Positions 1-4,705 of a stretch of 10,921 nt of DNA are shown piece by piece. This DNA is from Nitrospirota bacterium. GTDB lineage: Bacteria > Nitrospinota > Nitrospinia > Nitrospinales > Nitrospinaceae. A program made the translations under genes and the position numbers. The DNA lies in NCBI GenBank assembly GCA_003229345.1, contig QIDN01000046.1:1-10921 (forward strand). Direction: 5' to 3'. The notes under the pieces were generated by a model, which was given only the letters and a program-made list of their open reading frames with translations, had not been told where the DNA came from and made no database searches. Numbering within the stretch: position 1 is the first letter of the stretch; the number at the start of each line of letters is the position of its first letter.

Positions 1-1156
1 TATGGTCCTCAATATGGGCCCCTCGCACCCTGCCACGCATGGAACCGTCAAGTTCCTGTTGACCCTGGATGGCGAAACGATAGTGAGCTGTGTCGTCGAC
101 GTGGGCTATCTGCACCGCGGTTTCGAGAAAATGTGCGAAAGCGTTTCTTGGACCAATGTGTTCCCCTACACCGACCGGCTCAATTATTGTTCAGCCATCA
201 TGAACAACATCGGGTATGCCCTGACTGTTGAAAAATTGCTTGGGATCGAATGCAGTGACCGGTGTCAGTACATTCGAGTGGTAACGAATGAGCTGTCCCG
301 CATCTCCGACCATTACACCAACATCGCCGCGGCCGCGCTGGAGTTGGGAGCCCTCACGGCTTTTATTTATTTCGTCGAGACCCGCGAAATCATCTGGGAC
401 CTTCTGGAAAAAGTTTGTGGCGCCCGGCTCACATCCACCTACGTCCGCATCGGCGGCCTGATGTGCGACCTGCCTCCCGGCTTTGATGAAGATCTGCAGG
501 CGGCTTACCCGAAGCTGGACAGCCTGTACGATGATGTCGACAAACTGTTGACCAAAAACCGGATCTTCCTCGACCGCATGCGGGATACTGGAACCATCTC
601 CAAGGAAAGCGCTATTTCATTTGGCTTCACCGGTCCCTGCCTCCGGGCCTGCGGAGTTGATTACGATGTCCGGAAAGCTCAACCCTATATGCACTACGAC
701 CGCTTCGATTTCGATATCCCCCTGGGCACGGTCGGTGACAACTTCGACCGATACCTGGTACGCATGGAAGAGATCAAGCAAAGCTTCAAAATCATCAAGC
801 AGGCTATGAAAGAAATGCCCGACGGCCCCATCAATGTCGATAACCCCTACATACGGCAACCCTCCAAGCAGGATACTTATTCGAAAATGGAGGAAATGAT
901 CGCCCATTTCAAGATGACCATCGAAGGCCTGAAACCCCCGGTCGGCGAAGTATACATGGCCACCGAGGCGGCCAACGGGGAACTGGGCTTCTATATCGTC
1001 AGCGACGGCAGCGGCCGCCCCTACAAATGCCGGGTACGCCCCCCCTGCTTCACTATGACCGCCGGAATGGAGGAAATCGTCCGCGGCGCCATGCTGGCGG
1101 ACATCGTCCCGACCTTCGACATGATCAACATGATCGGTGGAGAGTGCGATCGCTAG
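1..1156 (+). CDS. nuoD: NADH-quinone oxidoreductase subunit D (complex I 49-kDa-type subunit), probably 5'-truncated by the window edge
   Basis: NuoD is a peripheral-arm subunit of respiratory complex I. It sits on the cytoplasmic side of the inner membrane and helps form the quinone-reduction pocket with NuoB. The N-terminus shows the family signature LNMGPSHPATHG, whose His lies in the quinone-site loop, then GYLHRGFEKMCE and TDRLNYCSAIMNN, whose Tyr matches the quinone-binding tyrosine region. RIGGLMCDLPPGF and the C-terminal GGECDR, a variant of the usual GEVDR ending, also fit. It is a stand-alone NuoD, not a NuoCD fusion in the visible part. An ATG at 2 opens the frame, but family members usually have some 10-30 residues before this motif, so the real start is probably upstream. 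The 384 visible residues are close to full length (about 390-415). The next gene downstream is not nuoE or another nuo gene. Product call is secure; start is uncertain. Confidence 0.95.
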   Translation, partial: MVLNMGPSHPATHGTVKFLLTLDGETIVSCVVDVGYLHRGFEKMCESVSWTNVFPYTDRLNYCSAIMNNIGYALTVEKLLGIECSDRCQYIRVVTNELSRISDHYTNIAAAALELGALTAFIYFVETREIIWDLLEKVCGARLTSTYVRIGGLMCDLPPGFDEDLQAAYPKLDSLYDDVDKLLTKNRIFLDRMRDTGTISKESAISFGFTGPCLRACGVDYDVRKAQPYMHYDRFDFDIPLGTVGDNFDRYLVRMEEIKQSFKIIKQAMKEMPDGPINVDNPYIRQPSKQDTYSKMEEMIAHFKMTIEGLKPPVGEVYMATEAANGELGFYIVSDGSGRPYKCRVRPPCFTMTAGMEEIVRGAMLADIVPTFDMINMIGGECDR

Positions 1157-1252
1157 CACCTTCCATGCGTTACCCTTTGCATTCTTCTGTCCCAAATGAT
1201 TTCCGGGGAAACTCCTTCCCATAGTCTTTGCAATCCCTGATACTGTCAATCC

Positions 1253-2254
1253 ATGACCCGACTTCTAAAACCCCTGTTCCTGATTTTCGGCCTGGCCCTG
1301 TTCATTTGGGCGTTGCGGAAGGTGGACCTTTCACAGGTCGGCGATCTCTTGCTGGAAATAGGTCCCGGCCTGCTGGCCGTTATCCTGGCCTTTGGCCCGG
1401 TAACTTGGTTCGATACGCTCTCTTGGAAGTACGCATTCAAACCTGAAGAAGCCAAAACGATTCATTCTTTCGCCATTTGGCGTATCCGGAACATTGGCGA
1501 AGCCTTCAACGCCATCACACCGCTGGGCACCATGGGCGGCGAACCGATTAAAGCCCATTTGCTGAAAGAAAAATACGGCCTGACCTACAAACAGGGTGTG
1601 GCGTCCCAAGTAGTGGCGCGAACCACCTTGACGGTCTCGCTGATCCTGTTCATGATCCCCGGAATCGTGTTCCTGTTCATGGATAATGGTATCTCCGAGA
1701 CCTTCAAAATCTCCAGCCTGACGGGAATGATCACCTTTTCCATCCTTATATTTTTATTCCTGCTGTTTCAGGTTACTGGCACCTTGAGCCGGATTGTCCA
1801 CGGATTCAACCGGCTATTCCCCACCCAGACGCCAAAACCTTCGCTGGAGCATTGGGTCGCTCTATGCGGCATGATGTCCGGCTACTACCGTCAGCATCGC
1901 GGATTGTTTCTGAAATCGATTGCTTTCGGTTTTCTCGGATGGGTGGCAGGTGTGGGGGAGCTTTATCTCACTTTATTTTTCCTGGGGATACCCGTGGGTT
2001 TCAAGGAACTGTGGATCATCGAATCCCTGTTGCAGTTGGTCCGGGCGGGGAGCTTTTTCATTCCGCTCAGCCTGGGCGCTCAAGAAGGTGGATTGATCCT
2101 CATTTTCACTTCGCTGGGGATGGCGGGTCCATTGGGTCTGGCGGTGTCATTTGTACGGCGGATCCGCGAACTGGTCTGGATTGCATTGGGGCTGTTGCTG
2201 GGTTGGGGAACGTCTTTCAAGCCTTCCAAGGTGCAACTGGAGCCGGAGGAATAA
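1253..2254 (+). CDS. Lysylphosphatidylglycerol-synthase TM-domain / flippase-like membrane protein (HpnL-like, UPF0104 type)
   Basis: A 333-residue integral inner-membrane protein with about seven or eight hydrophobic segments (roughly residues 5-22, 38-55, 118-143, 156-178, 220-245, 252-270, 280-297, 305-319). Family hallmarks are NAITPLGTMGGEPIKAHLL (85-104), PLSLGAQEGG (271-280) and the late VRRIRELVWIALGL stretch. All are typical of the flippase-like domain of MprF and of the stand-alone YbhN/HpnL group. There is no soluble aminoacyl-transferase domain, so it is not a full MprF. Family members are thought to move or handle lipids; the substrate cannot be read here. The start is the only ATG after an in-frame stop at 1238-1240, and no Shine-Dalgarno is evident. 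A 96-nt gap separates it from nuoD, and it converges on the tatA-like gene with a 24-nt gap. No hopanoid-synthesis gene lies nearby, so the HpnL name is a similarity label only. Confidence 0.8.
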   Translation: MTRLLKPLFLIFGLALFIWALRKVDLSQVGDLLLEIGPGLLAVILAFGPVTWFDTLSWKYAFKPEEAKTIHSFAIWRIRNIGEAFNAITPLGTMGGEPIKAHLLKEKYGLTYKQGVASQVVARTTLTVSLILFMIPGIVFLFMDNGISETFKISSLTGMITFSILIFLFLLFQVTGTLSRIVHGFNRLFPTQTPKPSLEHWVALCGMMSGYYRQHRGLFLKSIAFGFLGWVAGVGELYLTLFFLGIPVGFKELWIIESLLQLVRAGSFFIPLSLGAQEGGLILIFTSLGMAGPLGLAVSFVRRIRELVWIALGLLLGWGTSFKPSKVQLEPEE

Positions 2255-2278
2255 ACGCGGACAGTACGAAAGCTTTTA

Positions 2279-2860
2279 TCAGATGACATCACGGCGCACG
2301 CCGCGGTCCGTTTTGCTACCCCAGGGATTGCGCTTCACAGATTCGGTGAACACATCGTTCTGTTGAACCAGACCGTCGTGCGGCGTACGGATGGTGCCAA
2401 TGCGTTTATCCTTTAATTCCTTGATGGCATCTTCAATCATTTTTTCTTCCTCGCTCTTCACACGCTCTCCCTTAGGTTTGGGTTTGCCTTGAGCGGTTTT
2501 GGCCTGCGCGGCTGGTTGCTGCGGCGCGGGTTTGGAAGTGCCGGCAGCCGGCTTGGAAGTTGGCTGAGTCGTAGACGGACTGGGAGTTGCGGCCTTCGGA
2601 TGAGATCCTCCCAACTGGGCGGTGACTTCCTCTTCGGTAGTGGCCGGGACATCTTCAGGATTAGGAAGTTCGGCGGACTCTCCGCCTTCCGCTTGCGCCA
2701 CCTCATCTCCTGATTCTTCTTGGGCTTCCTTCATGGAGGATTTGAAATTTTTGATACTGCGGCCGAAGGCGCTCCCGATTTCCGGAAGTTTGCCGGCGCC
2801 GAATATAATCATGATAATGACCAGTATGATCATTAACTCTGGAAAACCGATGCCCATCAT
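2279..2860 (-). CDS. tatA: Sec-independent (Tat) translocase protein, TatA/TatB family, with long C-terminal extension
   Basis: Component of the twin-arginine translocase, which moves folded proteins across the inner membrane. Residues 1-20 form the short N-terminal membrane helix (GIGFPELMIILVIIMIIFG). The hinge FGAGKLPEIG and the amphipathic helix SAFGRSIKNFKSSMKEA (30-46) follow. These are diagnostic of the family. Glu8 is TatB-like, while the FGAGKLPEIG..FGRSIKNFK pattern is more TatA-like, so the TatA/TatB call is open; many bacteria use one protein for both. At 193 residues it is much longer than a typical TatA (about 60-90). Residues 50-80 are acidic, 85-130 are Pro/Ala/Lys/Thr-rich low complexity, and 135-193 are charged and possibly helical. 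The first of two tandem ATGs is preferred because a GGAG lies 9 nt upstream. It is monocistronic by layout, with its own promoter and no tatC in view. Confidence 0.9.
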   Translation of the reverse strand: MMGIGFPELMIILVIIMIIFGAGKLPEIGSAFGRSIKNFKSSMKEAQEESGDEVAQAEGGESAELPNPEDVPATTEEEVTAQLGGSHPKAATPSPSTTQPTSKPAAGTSKPAPQQPAAQAKTAQGKPKPKGERVKSEEEKMIEDAIKELKDKRIGTIRTPHDGLVQQNDVFTESVKRNPWGSKTDRGVRRDVI

Positions 2861-2910
2861 AACGTCTGTCTCCGTTTGGTGTTAAAACCTATCCTTCAGG
2901 AATGCGAATT

Positions 2911-2919
2911 ATTATAACA
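2911..2919 (-). promoter_or_regulatory. Extended -10 promoter for the tatA-like gene
   Basis: Read on the minus strand this is TGTTATAAT: a perfect TATAAT preceded by the TGn extended -10 element. At the usual spacing of 16-18 nt there is no recognisable TTGACA, which is common for extended -10 promoters. Transcription would start near 2904, giving a leader of about 44 nt that contains the GGAG ribosome-binding site. It lies between the upstream terminator and the gene, as expected for independent transcription. Inferred from motif match only. Confidence 0.55.
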
Positions 2920-3017
2920 TAACCGGAAAAACTTCACCGGCCATCGCGAAAACAAATTTATATTAATGATTTCAATTAGTTATGCGATAAATACTCAACA
3001 ATTTGATACGCCCAAAT

Positions 3018-3055
3018 AACAACGGGAAACCGGTTCTCCCCGGCCTCCCGTTGTT
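3018..3055 (-). terminator. Intrinsic-type terminator hairpin downstream of the small TPR gene
   Basis: Arms at 3018-3033 and 3040-3055 pair over 16 bp around a 6-nt loop (3034-3039). On the plus strand two positions mismatch (A opposite C at 3028/3045 and 3029/3044). On the minus-strand RNA these become two G-U pairs, so the full 16-bp stem forms only in transcripts of the minus strand. The stem ends in TT and is followed by ATTT, a modest U-tract. It lies about 20 nt beyond the stop of the TPR gene and separates it from the tatA-like gene. Confidence 0.65.
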
Positions 3056-3074
3056 GGTAACGCTAAATATATAA

Positions 3075-3434
3075 TTAATGTCCGAGATGACCGTTCAAGA
3101 TTGGCGAATCGAGAATGGCCTTGTTGCCGCCAGCGTGCTTTTTAGCCGCTTTGAAATGCATGGTGGCTTCGCCATGACGTCCCAGTTTGTCCAGACTAAT
3201 GGCTTCGTTGAAATGCGTTTGAGCGATGGAAGAATCCGCCTTGGACGCCGCCTGGAAATGCTTCAAAGCCACATCATAATGTCCCAGGCCCCAATGATCG
3301 ATTCCTTCCTTATTGTGTTTCACTGCGCCGGCGTTGGAACCGTCCGGCAACGACATAGGGCCTTCCCCTGCAAATGACGTAAGCGGAAGGCCGAGAAAAC
3401 ATAAAGCCGCCAAAACAAGCATGACCTTTTTCAT
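3075..3434 (-). CDS. Small exported His-rich TPR protein
   Basis: A 119-residue protein. Residues 1-22 are a classical signal peptide (MKK start, hydrophobic core LVLAALCFLGLPL, cleavage likely after SFA), so it should act in the periplasm or outside. There is no lipobox Cys at the cleavage point. The mature part holds two tetratricopeptide-like units, about 37-70 and 71-104, that align with 34-residue spacing (GHYDVALKHFQAA with GRHGEATMHFKAA). It has ten histidines in about 97 mature residues (40, 47, 52, 59, 74, 87, 93, 100, 116, 119), including a C-terminal HLGH. Function is unknown; a scaffold or metal-binding role is conceivable but unproven. The start has GGGAG 9 nt upstream. A hairpin terminator follows it, so it is probably transcribed alone. 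Similar short exported TPR proteins are, from memory, found in Nitrospirota/Nitrospinota-like genomes. Confidence 0.85.
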   Translation of the reverse strand: MKKVMLVLAALCFLGLPLTSFAGEGPMSLPDGSNAGAVKHNKEGIDHWGLGHYDVALKHFQAASKADSSIAQTHFNEAISLDKLGRHGEATMHFKAAKKHAGGNKAILDSPILNGHLGH

Positions 3435-3743
3435 AAGGTGCTTCTCCCAAAATAGTTAAGAGGGGTAATTTTCACGATTGAGTTTATCATTTTCCGGGCT
3501 TAAAAAAACAGTTTTCTTGAGTCCGGAGAAGCCCGGGACACCCAAAAAAAAGGACCCTGACCTCAATACAAATCGATGTCTCCATTTTATGGTGCGATAT
3601 TCCAATGGAAAGCCATTCATTTTCACCTATCGTGCAAATTGTCTCAATAAAATTATACGGTTAAGGACTTGAACGCACGCCCGAAATTCAATAAACTGGA
3701 AGACGTAGCTTAACGGCCCGGTCCACACGGAATCCTTCAATTC
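3435..3743. other. Non-coding divergent intergenic spacer (309 bp)
   Basis: Lies between the minus-strand TPR gene and the plus-strand LRR gene, so it should hold both promoters. I could not identify a convincing -35/-10 pair for either. Visible structure: an 8-bp inverted repeat CCGGGCTT (3494-3501) / AAGCCCGG (3529-3536) with a 27-nt gap, an A7 run (3502-3508) and an A8 run (3544-3551). No RNA gene or convincing small ORF was found. Confidence 0.5.
3494..3536. repeat. 8-bp inverted repeat upstream of the small TPR gene
   Basis: CCGGGCTT at 3494-3501 is repeated inverted at 3529-3536 with a 27-nt AT-rich spacer. It sits 60-100 nt upstream of the TPR start, where a promoter or operator would be expected. 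It is not followed by a T-run in either orientation, so it does not look like a terminator. An operator or hairpin leader is possible, but an 8-bp repeat could also be chance. Confidence 0.3.
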
Positions 3744-4211
3744 ATGCCCATCGAAGAGCAGGTCAAACAAAATCTGGTTAACGGCGATACCCTGGAACTC
3801 GAAAGTTCCAATTTCGGCGATGACGGAGTCAAAGCTCTGGCTCAAATGGAAATTCTGGCGCAAGTCACCCGTCTGGAATTGGGTGACAATGGAATTAGCG
3901 ATGCGGGGGTTGCAGATCTGATGGCAAGCCCTCACCTTGGTAATGTAAAAATTCTGAATCTGAAATCGAACGAGATTACCGGGCAGGGAGCCCAGGCGAT
4001 TGCCAACTCTCCCCACTTGAACCGGCTGGAACAGTTAATCCTCAAGTTCAATAAAATTGGTGGAGAGGGGGCCCAACACCTGGCGGCCTCCGAATATTTC
4101 CCCAAACTCAATACTTTGGATCTGTTTCGCAACAACTTGGGTGAAGCAGGCGTCGCCGCCATCAAGAAATCAAAATTTTTCAAAAATCTCAGCCGGGTGC
4201 GGCTGGATTGA
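3744..4211 (+). CDS. Leucine-rich-repeat protein (ribonuclease-inhibitor-like repeats)
   Basis: A 155-residue, presumably cytoplasmic protein (no signal peptide or membrane segment) built almost wholly of LRRs. The repeat core LxLxxNxIxxxGxxxLxxS begins at residues 17, 44, 71, 98 and 125, with a last partial one at 152. This is an exact 27-residue period with no insertion. Clear copies are LELGDNGISDAGVADLMAS, LNLKSNEITGQGAQAIANS and LDLFRNNLGEAGVAAIKKS. Such curved solenoids normally bind a protein partner; the partner is not known. The ATG at 3744 is the only start codon after an in-frame TAA at 3711, and its ribosome-binding site is weak (GGA, 12 nt away). It is followed 40 nt later by the DUF5069 gene, with which it probably forms a transcript. 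Confidence 0.85.
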   Translation: MPIEEQVKQNLVNGDTLELESSNFGDDGVKALAQMEILAQVTRLELGDNGISDAGVADLMASPHLGNVKILNLKSNEITGQGAQAIANSPHLNRLEQLILKFNKIGGEGAQHLAASEYFPKLNTLDLFRNNLGEAGVAAIKKSKFFKNLSRVRLD

Positions 4212-4251
4212 AAATCCATGCTCCATCAAACCCATTAAGCAAAACATAAAA

Positions 4252-4665
4252 ATGAACCTGACCCAGAAATCCCCCAGGAGCCCCAGAGAAAAAATCGCTG
4301 AGTTGGCTCATCTTCCCAGAATGATTGACAAGGCACGCGCCGCCCAGCAAAACACCTTGGGGGAATATATCTATCCCTGCCCATTGGACCAAATCATGCT
4401 GGAATTTTTGGGAGTGGATTCGGATACATTCCAAAATAAAGCCTGTAACGATACAGAAGAGACTCTATCCGCCTGGGTCGTATCACAATGCCAAAATCGT
4501 TCTCTGGGAGACAAAGATGCCGTTAACAATAAAATCCTGAAAAGCCAGCCCGATAGCCCGGAAAAATGGGAAACCTTTCATGAAATTCGCAATGGTCTCG
4601 ATCCATCCAGAACCGACATAACCACTTGGGTGGATTTGATCGATCTGGAAGAAGGACGACTTTAA
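4252..4665 (+). CDS. DUF5069 domain protein
   Basis: A 137-residue soluble protein matching the DUF5069 pattern: RSPREKIAELAHLPRMIDKARA (9-30), then TLGEYIYPCPLDQIMLEFLGVD (35-56), then a C-terminal region ending in DPSRTDITTWVDLIDLEEGRL. The family has no established function. I chose the ATG at 4252 because the domain begins straight after it; a longer open frame starting at 4057 runs through the LRR gene and its extra 65 residues look non-coding. There is no clear ribosome-binding site, so it may be translated by coupling or from an A-rich leader. It lies 40 nt after the LRR gene and 40 nt before the PBP gene on the same strand. Confidence 0.85.
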   Translation: MNLTQKSPRSPREKIAELAHLPRMIDKARAAQQNTLGEYIYPCPLDQIMLEFLGVDSDTFQNKACNDTEETLSAWVVSQCQNRSLGDKDAVNNKILKSQPDSPEKWETFHEIRNGLDPSRTDITTWVDLIDLEEGRL

Positions 4666-4685
4666 GCACCCCTTTTAAACCTCGG

Positions 4686-4691
4686 TATAAA
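4686..4691 (+). promoter_or_regulatory. Possible -10 box just before the PBP gene
   Basis: TATAAA lies 14 nt before the PBP start codon and is a 5/6 match to the -10 consensus. At the right spacing upstream only a poor -35 (TTAAGC, 18-nt spacer) is seen. If used, the mRNA would have a leader of under 10 nt, which would fit the absence of a Shine-Dalgarno. Weak call; the gene may simply be read from the LRR/DUF5069 transcript. Confidence 0.25.
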
Positions 4692-4705
4692 ATGCTGATC
4701 CAACC

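Noticed and set aside
1201..1225. Weak stem GGGAA/TTCCC between nuoD and the flippase-like gene
   Set aside because: Only 5 bp with no following T-run; not enough for a terminator call.
617..1249. 210-codon open frame on the minus strand opposite nuoD
   Set aside because: It lies antisense to a clear NuoD coding sequence and its translation has no recognisable motif; it is a shadow of the GC-rich codon pattern.
1768..1785. TGGCAC word resembling a sigma-54 -24 element
   Set aside because: No matching TTGC -12 element at the required spacing and it is inside the flippase-like coding sequence.
3478..3672. 64-codon open frame in the divergent spacer
   Set aside because: Starts with TTG without a ribosome-binding site, has no recognisable motif and lies in AT-rich promoter-type sequence.
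3640..3720. tRNA-like words (minus-strand GTTCAAGTCC near 3665; plus-strand GTAGCTTAA near 3707)
   Set aside because: The flanking bases do not form a T-stem, D-stem or acceptor stem, so no cloverleaf can be drawn on either strand.
4057..4251. 65-residue upstream extension of the DUF5069 reading frame
   Set aside because: It overlaps the LRR gene in another frame, has no domain resemblance, and the DUF5069 domain begins right after the ATG at 4252.
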